Source: Streptomyces sp. NBC_00510
GTDB lineage: Bacteria > Actinomycetota > Actinomycetes > Streptomycetales > Streptomycetaceae
Direction: 5' to 3'
Length of the DNA stretch: 64,000 nt
NCBI GenBank assembly: GCA_036013505.1
Contig: CP107851.1
Span: 3,543,501-3,607,500, forward strand
Positions 33,449 to 44,741 of the stretch are shown in pieces. The notes beneath the pieces are model-generated. The model had not been told where the DNA came from and ran no database searches. It saw only the letters and a program-made list of their open reading frames with translations. The translations under genes and the position numbers were made by a program. The first letter of the stretch is position 1. Each line of letters starts with the position of its first letter.

Positions 33449-34636
33449 GTGCGCGGTGACTACCAGGAGCTGGTCGACGAGGTCTCGGCGCTGCTCGGCG
33501 CCCCCGCGACCCTGGAGGACCGCGACTTCCGGCTGATCGCCTTCGGTGCGCACGACAGCGACGACGACAGTGCCATGGACCCGGTGCGGACCCGGTCGAT
33601 CCTCACCCGCCGCTCCACCGCCGAGGTCCGCTCCTGGTTCGAGCGCTTCGGCATCGCCCGCGCCACGGCCCCGGTTCGCATCCCCGCCGCCCCCGACGCC
33701 GGGGTGTTCCGGCCCCGGCTGTGCCTGCCGGTGCGGCACGGCGGCGTCGTCCACGGCTACGTGTGGCTGCTGGACACCAGCGGGCACACCGACGCCCAGC
33801 TGGCCGCCGCCATGGCGGTCGCCGCCCGCATCGGCGCGCTGCTGGCCGCCGAGTCCCGCGCGGGCGCCGACGCCGGCCGGGCGCTGGGCGATCTCCTCGG
33901 CTCCGCCCCCGGGCCCGGCCGCACGGCCGCCCGCGAGGCGTTGCGGGCCGCGCTCGGCCCGGACGCGGACGAGGCCCACGCGGTGGTGTGCGTCCTTCCC
34001 TGGCCGAGTGGCGAGGACGGCGACGCCCCGGGACCGCGCGGTGTGCCGGGCGCCGCCGCGCTGTGCGTGGTGCCGCCGCAGGAGACCACGGGTGAGACGC
34101 ACCGGGAGCCCCCGGTCGCGGCGCTCGCCGCCCTGGTACGGCTGCGCTCGACGACGATGTCGGGGCCCGCGCTCACGGCGGCCGCGCGGCTGATGGAGGG
34201 CAACGGCCGGGCGGCGGAGCCGGACGCGCGGGCCGGGATCAGCGCCCCGCGCCAGGGACTCGCCGAGCTGCCCGAGGCATGGCACGAGGCCGTCTCCGCG
34301 GCCCGCGCCGCCCGTGCCCAGCCCAGGCTCGGGCGCACGGCGGAGTGGGACACGATCGGCCCCTACCGGATGCTGGCCGCACTGCCCACCGGGGCGGTGG
34401 ACCCGGCGGTGCGCCCGCTGCTGGACCCCTCGCACGCCGACCTCGCACGTACCGCCGAGGTGTACCTCGACCGTGCGGGGCAGGCCGGGCGCGCCGCGGC
34501 GGAACTGCGGATACACCGCCAGACGCTCTACTACCGGCTGTCCCGCGTCGAGCGGCTGACCGGCCTCGACCTCGACGACGGGGAGGACCGGCTGCTGCTC
34601 CACATAGCCCTCAAGACGGCCGGGCTCGGGGACTGA
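33449..34636 (+). CDS. PucR family transcriptional regulator (likely proline catabolism control)
   Basis: 395 residues from GTG 33449, which has AGGGAGA upstream; an in-frame ATG at 33431 lies inside the palindrome and lacks a ribosome site. An N-terminal ligand-sensing part ([34 protein letters not shown]) is followed by a variable middle and a PucR C-terminal helix-turn-helix, [43 protein letters not shown]. Regulators of this type activate proline dehydrogenase genes in other actinobacteria. The divergent arrangement with proline dehydrogenase/pruA and the shared palindrome make that the best guess. Confidence 0.87.
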   Translation: MRGDYQELVDEVSALLGAPATLEDRDFRLIAFGAHDSDDDSAMDPVRTRSILTRRSTAEVRSWFERFGIARATAPVRIPAAPDAGVFRPRLCLPVRHGGVVHGYVWLLDTSGHTDAQLAAAMAVAARIGALLAAESRAGADAGRALGDLLGSAPGPGRTAAREALRAALGPDADEAHAVVCVLPWPSGEDGDAPGPRGVPGAAALCVVPPQETTGETHREPPVAALAALVRLRSTTMSGPALTAAARLMEGNGRAAEPDARAGISAPRQGLAELPEAWHEAVSAARAARAQPRLGRTAEWDTIGPYRMLAALPTGAVDPAVRPLLDPSHADLARTAEVYLDRAGQAGRAAAELRIHRQTLYYRLSRVERLTGLDLDDGEDRLLLHIALKTAGLGD

Positions 34637-34774
34637 TGGGACTGTTGCCGACCCGAGGGGGCACAAGTAACGTGGCGCGAGGCCGTTGGGGGGCTTGATC
34701 AACACGCACTGGACGCGGGTGACCCGCGCGTCCCGCGCGGACACCGCGGAGCGAAACAAGGGGATCAGGAGCCG

Positions 34775-36082
34775 GTGACTCATTCCACGGAGGCCCACGG
34801 ACGCGAACGCCCAGCGCTGTGGAGGACACCGCCGGCCGTCCCCGGCAGACCGCGCCCCGATCGCAGACTGCTCCTGGCCGGGCTGCTGCTGGTCGTGTCG
34901 CTGGCCGCCTTCACCGTGCTCTGCCTGTCGATGCCCGTGCCCATGGCCGACATGCAGGTCTACCGTGCCGAGGGCGCGGCCGCCGTCGACGGCACCGACC
35001 TGTACGGCTTCACCGTCACCGAGTGGAAGCTCCCCGCGACCTATCCGCCCTTCGCCGCGCTGCTGTTCGTACCGACGACGTGGCTGCCCGTACCGCTGCT
35101 GAAGGTGGCCTTCATGGGCGGCAACCTGCTGTTGCTCGGGCTGCTCGCGCACCTGTCCTGCCGGGCGACGGGGTGGCCGCGCGCCCGCGGCTCGCGCTGG
35201 GTGGTGGTGGTCCTGGCGATGGCCCTCGGGCTGTGGCTCGAGCCGGTCTTCCAGACGATGCTGTACGGCCAGATCAACCTGCTGCTCACCGTGCTGGTGC
35301 TGTGGGACCTGAGCAGGCCGGACGGCGCACGCGGCAAGGGCATCGCGATCGGCGTGGCGGCCGGCATCAAGCTCACCCCGGCGATCTTCGCCGTCTACCT
35401 GCTGCTGACCGGCCGGCGCAAGGAGGCCGCGGTCGCCGCAGCCGCCTTCGCCGGCACCACGCTGCTGGGTGCGCTCGCGCTGCCCGGCGCGACGGTCGAC
35501 TACTGGACCCGCTGCCTGTTCGACACCGGCCGGATCGGCAAGGTCTGGATCGTCGACAACCAGTCCCTGCAGGGCCTGGTCGCCCGGATGCTGCACACCG
35601 CCCACCCTGGCGCCGTGTGGGCGGTCGCCGCGTTCGTGGTGGCCTGCGCGGGGCTCGCGGTCTCGGTGCGGATGGGCCGGCTGGGCCGGGAGGCCTGGGG
35701 CGTGGTGTGCTGCGCGGTGACGGCGCTGCTCATCACGCCGATCAGCTGGTCGCACCACTGGGTGTGGTGCGTGCCGATGCTGATCCTGCTCGCCGCCGAA
35801 GCGCCCCGCTGGGCGCTGCGGGTGGCCGCGGTGGCCTTCCTGGCGCGCACGCTGTGGATCGTGCCGAAGGCCGGTGACCTCGATCTGCACCTGGCGTGGT
35901 GGCTGCAGCCCTTCGCCTCCCCGTACCCCGTGCTGGGCCTGGTCTTCCTGGCGGCGGTGGCGCTGCGCTTCCGGCCCGGCTCCCCCGCGATGGCGGCGCT
36001 GACGGCGAAGGGGCGGCCGTCCCGGATCGCCCGGGTCGGCCGCCCCCAGCGGAGCGAACCGGCCGTCAGTCCTCGAGATTGA
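34775..36082 (+). CDS. GT87 polyprenol-phosphate mannose-dependent mannosyltransferase
   Basis: 435 residues from GTG 34775 with AGGAG just upstream. Integral membrane GT-C enzyme of the DUF2029/PimE-like family with about 10-12 hydrophobic helices. The first extracytoplasmic loop carries the acidic signature MADMQVYRAEGAAAVDGTDLYGFTV; other marks are ATYPPFAALLFVP, YGQINLLLTVLVLWDL, AAGIKLTPAIFAVYLLLTGRRK and NQSLQGLVARML plus ISWSHHWVW. It adds mannose from a polyprenyl donor to lipids or glycans outside the membrane. Its last 17 bases overlap the end of serA tail to tail. Confidence 0.9.
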   Translation: MTHSTEAHGRERPALWRTPPAVPGRPRPDRRLLLAGLLLVVSLAAFTVLCLSMPVPMADMQVYRAEGAAAVDGTDLYGFTVTEWKLPATYPPFAALLFVPTTWLPVPLLKVAFMGGNLLLLGLLAHLSCRATGWPRARGSRWVVVVLAMALGLWLEPVFQTMLYGQINLLLTVLVLWDLSRPDGARGKGIAIGVAAGIKLTPAIFAVYLLLTGRRKEAAVAAAAFAGTTLLGALALPGATVDYWTRCLFDTGRIGKVWIVDNQSLQGLVARMLHTAHPGAVWAVAAFVVACAGLAVSVRMGRLGREAWGVVCCAVTALLITPISWSHHWVWCVPMLILLAAEAPRWALRVAAVAFLARTLWIVPKAGDLDLHLAWWLQPFASPYPVLGLVFLAAVALRFRPGSPAMAALTAKGRPSRIARVGRPQRSEPAVSPRD

Positions 36083-37655
36083 CCGCGCGGGCCGAGCTCG
36101 CGCCGATCTCCTCGGCGATCTCGGCCAGCACCGGCGCCGGGATGGCGGTGTCGACGGTCAGCGCGACCAGCGCCTCGCCGCCGGCCTGGTCACGGGCGAC
36201 CTGCATGCCCGCGATGTTGACGCCGGCGTCACCCAGGATCCGGCCGATGGTGCCGACGACGCCGGGACGATCGGTGTAGCGCAGGAAGCCCATGTGGTCG
36301 GCGAAGACCAGGTCCACGTCGTCGTCGCCGACGGCGACGATCTTCTGGATGTGCTTGGGGCCCGCCAGCGTGCCGGAGACGGCCACCTCGGTGCCGTCGG
36401 AGAGGGTGCCCCGCACGGTGACCAGGTTGCGGTGGTCGGGCGACTCGCTGCTGGTGGTGAGGCGGACCTCGACCCCGCGCTCCTGCGCGAAGAGCGGGGC
36501 GTTGACGTAGCTGACGGTCTCGTCGACCACGTCCTCGAAGACGCCCTTGAGGGCGGAGAGCTCCAGCACCTTCACGTCGTGCTGGGTGATCTCGCCGCGC
36601 ACCTCGACGTCGAGGCGGACCGCGACCTCGCCCGCGAGGGCGGTGAAGATCCGGCCGAGCTTCTCGGCGAGCGGCAGGCCCGGGCGGACGTCCTCGGCGA
36701 TGACACCGCCCTGGACGTTGACCGCGTCCGGCACCAGCTCACCGGCGAGCGCCAGGCGCACGGAGCGGGCGACGGAGATGCCCGCCTTCTCCTGGGCCTC
36801 GTCGGTGGAGGCGCCCAGGTGCGGGGTGGCCACGACGTTGTCGAACTGGAAGAGCGGCGAGTCCGTGCACGGCTCCTTGGCGTACACGTCCAGGCCGGCG
36901 CCGCCGACCCGGCCCTCCTTGAGCGCGGCGGACAGCGCCTCCTCGTCCACGATGCCGCCGCGGGCGGCGTTGACGATGCGGACGTGCGGCTTGACCTTGC
37001 GCAGCGCCTCCTCGCCGATCAGGCCCACGGTCTCCGGGGTCTTGGGGAGGTGCACGGTGATGAAGTCGGAGACCTGCAGCAGTTCGTCGAGGCTGAGGAT
37101 CTTCACGCCCATCTGGGCGGCGCGCGCGGGCTGGATGTAGGGGTCGTACGCGACGATCTTCATCCCGAAGGCCGACATGCGCTGCGCCACCAGGGCGCCG
37201 ATGCGGCCGAGGCCGACCACGCCGAGGGTCTTCTCGGCGAGCTCGACGCCGGTGTACTTGTTGCGCTTCCACTCGCCCTGCTTCAGGGCCGCGTTCGCCG
37301 GCGCGATGTTGCGGGCCACGGCGATCAGCAGGCCGCACGCCAGCTCGGCGGCGGTGACGATGTTGGAGGTCGGGGCGTTGACGACCATCACGCCGGCCTT
37401 GGTGGCCGCGGAGACGTCCACGTTGTCCAGGCCGACGCCCGCGCGGGCCACGACCTTGAGCTTGGGGGCTGCGGCGATGGCCTCGGCGTCCACCTTGGTG
37501 GCGCTGCGGATCAGGATGGCGTCGGCGTCGGCGATCGCGCTCAGGAGTTCTCCCCGGTCGGCGCCGTTGCAGTGCCGGATCTCGAAGTCCGGCCCGAGGG
37601 CGTCAACGGTGGCGGGCGACAGCTCTTCAGCGATGAGTACGACGGGGTTGCTCAC
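36066..37655 (-). CDS. serA: D-3-phosphoglycerate dehydrogenase (type I, with ASB and ACT domains)
   Basis: 529 residues from GTG 37655 with GAGG seven bases upstream. First enzyme of serine synthesis. Order: substrate domain with NGADRGELLSAIADADAILIRSATKV, Rossmann domain with GVVGLGRIGALVAQRM, catalytic Arg in NAARGGIVDEEAL, Glu in YAKEPCTDSPLFQ and His in TPHLGASTDEAQ, then the ASB domain from about residue 315 and an ACT domain at the C-terminus (FLRYTDRPGVVGTIGRILGDAGVNIAGMQVAR), where serine feedback acts in the mycobacterial enzyme. It stands apart from ilvC by a strong hairpin. Confidence 0.95.
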   Translation of the reverse strand: MSNPVVLIAEELSPATVDALGPDFEIRHCNGADRGELLSAIADADAILIRSATKVDAEAIAAAPKLKVVARAGVGLDNVDVSAATKAGVMVVNAPTSNIVTAAELACGLLIAVARNIAPANAALKQGEWKRNKYTGVELAEKTLGVVGLGRIGALVAQRMSAFGMKIVAYDPYIQPARAAQMGVKILSLDELLQVSDFITVHLPKTPETVGLIGEEALRKVKPHVRIVNAARGGIVDEEALSAALKEGRVGGAGLDVYAKEPCTDSPLFQFDNVVATPHLGASTDEAQEKAGISVARSVRLALAGELVPDAVNVQGGVIAEDVRPGLPLAEKLGRIFTALAGEVAVRLDVEVRGEITQHDVKVLELSALKGVFEDVVDETVSYVNAPLFAQERGVEVRLTTSSESPDHRNLVTVRGTLSDGTEVAVSGTLAGPKHIQKIVAVGDDDVDLVFADHMGFLRYTDRPGVVGTIGRILGDAGVNIAGMQVARDQAGGEALVALTVDTAIPAPVLAEIAEEIGASSARAVNLED

Positions 37656-37854
37656 GTGAGTCCTCACTAGTCCCTGGTCTACGGCCGCGTCCCGACGGCC
37701 GAAGGCGGTGGAGAGGGATGGCATGCCGCGTGGAAGACGCACGACGCTGTGAGCCTGACGCGCTTGTTAATGGAGTGTATCGGCGGCGGGCCCGGCATCC
37801 TGCGCCAACGTGGAAGGATCACCCGCACGAGGGTGTACGGGGTGGCCAAAGCCG

Positions 37855-37887
37855 CCGGTCCCGGGGGCGCGGCGCCCCCGGGACCGG
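37855..37887 (-). terminator. 14-bp perfect hairpin after ilvC
   Basis: CCGGTCCCGGGGGC (37855-37868) pairs perfectly with GCCCCCGGGACCGG (37874-37887) across GCGGC, 23 bases beyond the ilvC stop on the leftward strand. It should separate ilvBNC from serA. Confidence 0.85.
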
Positions 37888-37909
37888 TTCCGACCGCGGT
37901 GCGGAGGAC

Positions 37910-39512
<1,603 letters not shown>

Positions 39513-39544
39513 GTCGCGTCGTTCCTCTGCTTCTCTCTCGGTCC

Positions 39545-41422
39545 TCAGTCGTCCGCGGCGTCGCCGAAGTCGGGGCGGACGTCACGGGCGGCCATGATCT
39601 CGTCGTTGGAGGTGCCGGCGGCGACCATCGGCCACACCATGGCGTCCTCGTGGACGATGAAGTCCACGACGACCGGGCGGTCGTTGATGGCGTTGGCCTT
39701 CTCGATGACCTCGTCCAGCTCGTCGGGGGACTCGCAGCGCAGGCCGACGCAGCCCATGGCCTCCGACAGCTTGACGAAGTCCGGGACGCGGGTACCGGCC
39801 GGCGGGGTCTGGCTGACGCCCTGGTGGGAGCCGCGGCCCGCGTTGGTCTCGCCGGCGTGCAGGACGGTGTTGGAGTAGCGCTCGTTGTAGAAGAGCGACT
39901 GCCACTGCCGGACCATGCCCAGGGCGCCGTTGTTGATGATGGCGACCTTGATCGGGATGTTGTTCAGCGCGCAGGTGACCAGCTCCTGGTTGGTCATCTG
40001 GAAGCAGCCGTCGCCGTCGACCGCCCACACCGTCGCGCCGGGCCGGCCGGCCTTGGCGCCCATGGCCGCGGGGACGGCGTAGCCCATCGTCCCGGCGCCG
40101 CCGGAGTTGAACCAGGTGTTGGGCCGCTCGAAGGAGATGAACTGCGAGGCCCACATCTGGTGCTGGCCGACGCCGGCCGCGAAGAGGGTGCCCTCGGGGG
40201 CCAGCTCGCCGATCCGCTGGATGACCTGCTGCGGGGACAGGCTGCCGTCTGCGGGCAGGTCGTAGCCGAGCGGGTAGGTGTCGCGCAGCCCGCTCAGCAG
40301 CTTCCACCAGTCGGCGTAGTCGCCGCGGCGGCCCGCCTCGTGGTCGGCCTGGACGGCGACGATCAGGTCGGCGATGACCTCACGGGCGTCACCCACGATC
40401 GGCACGTCGGCGACGCGGTTCTTGGAGATCTCGGCCGGGTCGATGTCGGCGTGCACGATCTTGGCGTACGGGGCGAAGGAGTCGAGCTTGCCGGTGACGC
40501 GGTCGTCGAAGCGCGCGCCGAGGGCGACGATCAGGTCGGCCTTCTGCAGGGCCGCGACGGCGGAGACCGAGCCGTGCATGCCGGGCATGCCGACGTGCTG
40601 GGCGTGGCTGTCGGGGAACGCGCCCAGCGCCATGAGGGTGGTGGTGACCGGGGCGCCGGTCAGCTCGGCCAGGATGCGCAGCTCGCCCGTGGCGCGGGCC
40701 TTGAGGACGCCGCCGCCGACGTACAGCACGGGGCGCTTGGCCTCGTTGATCAGCCGGGCGGCCTCACGGATCTGCTTGGCGTGCGGCTTGGTGACCGGGC
40801 GGTAGCCGGGCAGGTCGGCGGTGGGCGGCCAGGAGAACGTGGTCTGCGACTGCAGGGCGTCCTTGGCGATGTCGACCAGGACCGGGCCGGGGCGGCCGGT
40901 GGAGGCGATGTGGAAGGCCTCGGCGATGGTGCGCGGGATGTCGTCCGCGTTGGTGACGAGGAAGTTGTGCTTGGTGATCGGCATCGTGATGCCGCAGATG
41001 TCCGCCTCCTGGAAGGCGTCGGTGCCGATCGCCTTGGAGGCCACCTGGCCGGTGATCGCGACGATGGGGACCGAGTCCATGTGGGCGTCGGCGATCGGGG
41101 TGACCAGGTTGGTCGCGCCCGGGCCCGAGGTCGCCATGCAGACGCCGACCTTGCCGGTGGCCTGCGCGTAGCCGGTGGCGGCGTGGCCCGCCCCCTGCTC
41201 GTGCCGGACCAGGACGTGGCGCACCTTCGAGGAATCCATGAGCGGGTCGTACGCGGGGAGGATCGCACCACCCGGGATGCCGAACACCGTGTCGGCACCG
41301 ACCGCCTCAAGAGAACGAATGAGGGACTGGGCGCCCGTGACGCGCTCGGCGGGGGTGGGCTGCGGCGCGGCGCCGCGGGCCCGCGGCTGCGGGTGGTGGG
41401 CCCCGGTGGCCTGCTCGGTCAT
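39545..41422 (-). CDS. ilvB: Acetolactate synthase large (catalytic) subunit
   Basis: 625 residues from ATG 41422. ThDP- and FAD-dependent enzyme that condenses two pyruvates, or pyruvate with 2-oxobutyrate, to start valine/leucine and isoleucine synthesis. The activating Glu is E75 in [22 protein letters not shown] and [16 protein letters not shown] mark the middle FAD domain, and the ThDP motif is [29 protein letters not shown] near the C-terminus. The first 28 residues are a Pro/Ala-rich extension. A leader peptide and intrinsic terminator precede it. Confidence 0.96.
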   Translation of the reverse strand: MTEQATGAHHPQPRARGAAPQPTPAERVTGAQSLIRSLEAVGADTVFGIPGGAILPAYDPLMDSSKVRHVLVRHEQGAGHAATGYAQATGKVGVCMATSGPGATNLVTPIADAHMDSVPIVAITGQVASKAIGTDAFQEADICGITMPITKHNFLVTNADDIPRTIAEAFHIASTGRPGPVLVDIAKDALQSQTTFSWPPTADLPGYRPVTKPHAKQIREAARLINEAKRPVLYVGGGVLKARATGELRILAELTGAPVTTTLMALGAFPDSHAQHVGMPGMHGSVSAVAALQKADLIVALGARFDDRVTGKLDSFAPYAKIVHADIDPAEISKNRVADVPIVGDAREVIADLIVAVQADHEAGRRGDYADWWKLLSGLRDTYPLGYDLPADGSLSPQQVIQRIGELAPEGTLFAAGVGQHQMWASQFISFERPNTWFNSGGAGTMGYAVPAAMGAKAGRPGATVWAVDGDGCFQMTNQELVTCALNNIPIKVAIINNGALGMVRQWQSLFYNERYSNTVLHAGETNAGRGSHQGVSQTPPAGTRVPDFVKLSEAMGCVGLRCESPDELDEVIEKANAINDRPVVVDFIVHEDAMVWPMVAAGTSNDEIMAARDVRPDFGDAADD

Positions 41423-41484
41423 CTGGTTCTCATCTCTCAGGAGTTTGAGGGTGGAGAGGGCGGTATGTCTGGATCCCAGGCAAC

Positions 41485-41518
41485 AAAAAACCCCTCGTGC
41501 CGGCAGGCAAGCGAGGGG
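41485..41518 (-). terminator. Attenuator terminator of the ilvBNC operon
   Basis: On the leftward strand CCCCTCG (41518-41512) pairs with CGAGGGG (41497-41491), with further GCC/GGC pairing inside the loop, followed by six Ts. It sits between the leader peptide (41601-41560) and ilvB (41422). A 10-base inverted repeat, AGCGCGTCGG at 41519-41528 with CCGACGCGCT at 41564-41573, links the end of the leader ORF to the base of the terminator, giving the alternative pairing that attenuation needs. Confidence 0.85.
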
Positions 41519-41559
41519 AGCGCGTCGGTGCGTTCCACGAGGCGGTCAGGGGCCCCGGG

Positions 41560-41601
41560 TCAGCCGACGCGCTTTCCAAGTACGAGAATTCGGGTGCGCA
41601 T
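41560..41601 (-). CDS. ilvB leader peptide (attenuation)
   Basis: MRTRILVLGKRVG followed by TGA, with an excellent GAGGAGGAAGG ribosome site upstream. Five of 13 residues are Ile, Leu or Val, with ILVL in a row (ATT CTC GTA CTT, including codons rare in this DNA). Starvation for these amino acids should stall the ribosome there and favour transcription past the downstream terminator. The promoter must lie in or near the 3' end of the GGDEF gene, as only about 30 bases separate the two; an AATAAT hexamer on this strand near 41660 is a candidate -10. Confidence 0.85.
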   Translation of the reverse strand: MRTRILVLGKRVG

Positions 41602-41634
41602 GGGACTGACCTTCCTCCTCGCGAGCGGGGAGTG

Positions 41635-44541
41635 TCAAGCGGGTGGGACGGGCGTCTCATTATTTGAGCGTAGCTCGTCCGCCTTACGTGTGCCGCGCAC
41701 GGAGATCCGGCTGCTGCCGAGCGGGACCGGCCCACCGGGCACCGGGTAGCCCCCGCGGGTCAGCGAGGAGCGCAGCCGGTGCTCGTCCAGCGGCCCCGAG
41801 AATGCCATGCCCTGACCGTGGGTGCAGCTCATCTCACGCAGGACCAGCACTTGCTCGGGACGGTCCACGCCCTCGGCCACCGAGCGGATCCCGAGGTCCT
41901 CGGCGATGCGCAGCAGCCCCGCGGTGATCTTCCGCAGCCGTGGTGACTCCACGACGCCCTCGGTGAGCCCCCGGTCCAGCTTGAGCACGTCGACGGGGAG
42001 CCGCCGCAGCGCGTTCATGGGCGCGTAGCCGCTGCCGAATCCCTCCAGGGAGATGCGCACCCCGAGCCGGCTCAGCGCGGTCAGCCGCCGCTCCAGCTCG
42101 TCCAGGGAGATCCGCGGGTCCTGGTCGGCGATCTGCAGGACGAGGGAGTCCGGTGGCAGCCCGTGCCGTTCGAGCAGGGCCTCGACGTCCTTGGTGGGCA
42201 GCTCGCGGTGCATCAGGCGCCGGGTGGACAGCCGTACGGCGACGGGGACCGGGCAGCCCGCGGCGTGGCGCAGCGCGGCCTGGCCGACCGCCTCCTCCAG
42301 CAGCCAGCGGGCCAACTGCGCGGTGCGGTCGGTGTCCTCCGCGACCCGCAGGAACTCCGCCGGGGTGAAGAGGATGCCCTGCGCGGAGCGCCAGCGGGCC
42401 TGCGCCTCGACCGCCGTCACCTCGCCGGTGCCGAGGTCGACCACGGGCTGGTGGAGCAGGGCGAACTCGCCGTCCCGCAGGGCCGTGCGCAGCCGCCCCG
42501 CGAGCTCGGCCCGGCGCACCACCTCGGCCTGCATGGCGGGCGCGTACATCTCGACCCGGCCCTTGCCGGCCTGCTTGGCCCGGTACATCGCCAGGTCGGC
42601 GTTGCGCAGCAGCTCGCCGGCGCTGACCCCGGGGTCGGCGAAGGCCACGCCGATGCTGGCGGCCACCCGGACCTCGGTGCCGTCCACCCGGTACGGCTCG
42701 GAGAGGGCGGCGCGGAGCCGGTCGGCGACCTCGTGGACCTGGTACTCGCGCAGATGGCGGTCGGCGCTGGTGCCGCAGATGAGGGCGGCGAACTCGTCGC
42801 CGCCCAGGCGCGCGGCGGTGTCGCCGGCGCGCACCGAGTCCCGCAGGCGCCGCGCCGCCTGGACGAGGAGTTCGTCGCCGGCCTGGTGGCCGACGGTGTC
42901 GTTGACCGCCTTGAAGCCGTCGAGGTCGATGAAGAGCACCGCCGTGGTGCCGGTGTCGCCGTCGCCGGCCCGGCGGCCGCCGATCGCCTGGCGGATCCGT
43001 TCGGTGAACAGGGCCCGGTTGGGCAGGTCGGTGAGCGGGTCGTGCGAGGCGTTGTGCTGCAGCTGGGCCTGGAGCCGGACGCGCTCGGTGACATCCCGGC
43101 TGTTGAAGATCAGGCCGCCCTGGTGCCGGTTGACGATCGACTCGACGTTGAGCCAGCTGCCGTCACCGTGCCGTATGCGGCACTCGATGCGGGTGGCGGG
43201 CTCCTCGGCCGCGTGGGCGGCCAGGAAGCGGCGCACCTCGTGCACCACCCGGCCCAGGTCCTCGGGATGGATGTGGGTGGCGAACTCGGTGCCGACCCAT
43301 TCCTCGGGATCGCAGCCGTACACACCCTTGGCGGCGGGGCTCACGTAGCGCAGCACGCCGGTCGGCGAGGCGATCATGATGACGTCGCTGGAGCCCTGCA
43401 CGAGCGACCGGAAGTGGTTCTCCTTCTGGGCCAGCTCCTGGGTGAGGGCCATGTTGTCCAGCAGCATGATCCCTTGACGCACGACCAGGGCGAGCACCAC
43501 GGTGCAGCCGGTGAGGAGCACCACCCGGTCGCTCTTGCGGCCGTCGATGACGTTGTAGAGGATGCCGAGCACGCAGACCGCGGCGGCCAGGTACGGGGTC
43601 AGCGCCGCCAGCGAGCCGCTCACCCGGCGGCCCTGCTCCTGTTGCCGTTCCGCGGTCGCCCGCTCCGCCGCGACCCGCTCGCCGACCCAGGGGGCGTAGG
43701 CGAGCAGCATGCTGCCGGCGAACCATCCGGCGTCCAGGATCTGGCCGGAGCTGTAGTGCTCGCGCAGCAGGGGCGAGGTGAACAGCGCGTCGCACAGCAC
43801 GGTCAGGGCGAGGGAGGCGATGGCGGTGTTCACCGCCGCCCGGTTGGCCGAGGAGCGCCGGAAGTGCAGCGCCAGCACCATGCTGACGAGCATGATGTCC
43901 AGCAGCGGGTACGCCAGGGACAGGGCGATGCGCGCGGTGCTGCGGCCCTCCCACAGGGCCGTCTGGGCCAGGGCGAGGGTCCACGAGAGGGTCAGCAGGG
44001 AGCCGCCGATGAGCCAGGCGTCCAGTCCGAGACAGACCCAGCCGGCCCGGGTGACCGGCCGCTTGGCGAGCACCAGCAGCCCGATGATCGCGGGAGGCGC
44101 GAAGAGCAGGAAGCAGAAGTCGGCGACCGAGGTGCGCGGCACGTCGTCGCGCAGCACGACCTCGTACCAGCCCCAGATGCCGTTGCCGAGCGCCACCATG
44201 GCGGAGGAGACGGCGAACAACGCCCACGCGGGGCGGTAGCGGTCGGCGGGGGCCCTGTGGACGTAGACCAGGCAGGAGACGGCCGCGGCCAGCGCGGCCA
44301 CGGAGAGCCCGAAGTCGCCCATGACCAGGGCCAGCCCGGTGGATCCCCAGCCGAAGGCCGATCCGATGGCGTAGCCGCCGCAGAGCACGGCCAGCAGCAT
44401 CTGGGGCAGCAGGCCGGTCCGGTTGCCCGGCGCGGACGCCTGCGAGAGGACCGCACCGGGCGCGCTCACGGTGTCGTCCCGTGACGCCGTGAGCGTCCCC
44501 GGCACGGTGTGCTGTGGTCCAGCGTCGGATGCTCTCTCCAT
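41635..44541 (-). CDS. cdgC: Membrane GGDEF-EAL protein with degenerate EAL, CdgC-like
   Basis: 968 residues from ATG 44541 (no clear ribosome site). An N-terminal part with about 10 hydrophobic helices to near residue 360 is followed by PAS (HFRSLVQGSSDVIMIASPTGVLRYVSP), GGDEF and EAL domains. The cyclase site RLGGDEF near 577 is intact, and RAGD eight residues before it fits the inhibitory I-site RxxD. The EAL domain has lost key residues: EAL is EAQ at 712-714, the Asn of NLS is Arg, LEITE is LQIAD, and DDFG is EGFG. I infer an active diguanylate cyclase with no phosphodiesterase activity. The gene name is from recalled synteny with Streptomyces CdgC. Confidence 0.85.
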   Translation of the reverse strand: MERASDAGPQHTVPGTLTASRDDTVSAPGAVLSQASAPGNRTGLLPQMLLAVLCGGYAIGSAFGWGSTGLALVMGDFGLSVAALAAAVSCLVYVHRAPADRYRPAWALFAVSSAMVALGNGIWGWYEVVLRDDVPRTSVADFCFLLFAPPAIIGLLVLAKRPVTRAGWVCLGLDAWLIGGSLLTLSWTLALAQTALWEGRSTARIALSLAYPLLDIMLVSMVLALHFRRSSANRAAVNTAIASLALTVLCDALFTSPLLREHYSSGQILDAGWFAGSMLLAYAPWVGERVAAERATAERQQEQGRRVSGSLAALTPYLAAAVCVLGILYNVIDGRKSDRVVLLTGCTVVLALVVRQGIMLLDNMALTQELAQKENHFRSLVQGSSDVIMIASPTGVLRYVSPAAKGVYGCDPEEWVGTEFATHIHPEDLGRVVHEVRRFLAAHAAEEPATRIECRIRHGDGSWLNVESIVNRHQGGLIFNSRDVTERVRLQAQLQHNASHDPLTDLPNRALFTERIRQAIGGRRAGDGDTGTTAVLFIDLDGFKAVNDTVGHQAGDELLVQAARRLRDSVRAGDTAARLGGDEFAALICGTSADRHLREYQVHEVADRLRAALSEPYRVDGTEVRVAASIGVAFADPGVSAGELLRNADLAMYRAKQAGKGRVEMYAPAMQAEVVRRAELAGRLRTALRDGEFALLHQPVVDLGTGEVTAVEAQARWRSAQGILFTPAEFLRVAEDTDRTAQLARWLLEEAVGQAALRHAAGCPVPVAVRLSTRRLMHRELPTKDVEALLERHGLPPDSLVLQIADQDPRISLDELERRLTALSRLGVRISLEGFGSGYAPMNALRRLPVDVLKLDRGLTEGVVESPRLRKITAGLLRIAEDLGIRSVAEGVDRPEQVLVLREMSCTHGQGMAFSGPLDEHRLRSSLTRGGYPVPGGPVPLGSSRISVRGTRKADELRSNNETPVPPA

Positions 44542-44655
44542 TGGCCGTACATCGCCCGTCGCCCCCCATCAAGTCCTGAGTCGTCCCACGCCCGTTCGCA
44601 GCTCGCCGAGCCACGCCGGTCGTGTTCCCCCAGTGCGGGACGATACACCAGTTCA

Positions 44656-44670
44656 GTCACTCAGGGACAT
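44656..44670. promoter_or_regulatory. BldD-box-like site upstream of cdgC-like gene
   Basis: GTCACTCAGGGACAT matches eight of the nine fixed positions of the BldD consensus as I recall it (nTnACnC-A/T-GnGTnAn). It lies about 115 bases before the GGDEF-EAL start. BldD is the c-di-GMP-responsive repressor known to bind upstream of several cdg genes in Streptomyces. Confidence 0.4.
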
Positions 44671-44705
44671 AGTTCCTCTACACAGCGTGACCACACGTAG
44701 CGTCC

Positions 44706-44723
44706 TGCCCCACGCGTGGGGCA
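44706..44723 (-). terminator. 18-bp perfect palindrome after the 2-hydroxyacid dehydrogenase
   Basis: TGCCCCACGCGTGGGGCA is a perfect palindrome that can fold to a 7-bp stem with loop CGCG. It lies 19 bases beyond the dehydrogenase stop codon, which suits a terminator; it could also be a protein site for the downstream gene. Confidence 0.55.
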
Positions 44724-44741
44724 CCCGGTGCCACGGCGCGG

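Noticed and set aside
36294..37670. 458-codon plus-strand frame over serA
   Set aside because: Complement of serA, whose protein is complete and conserved; Asp/Gly/Val-rich shadow.
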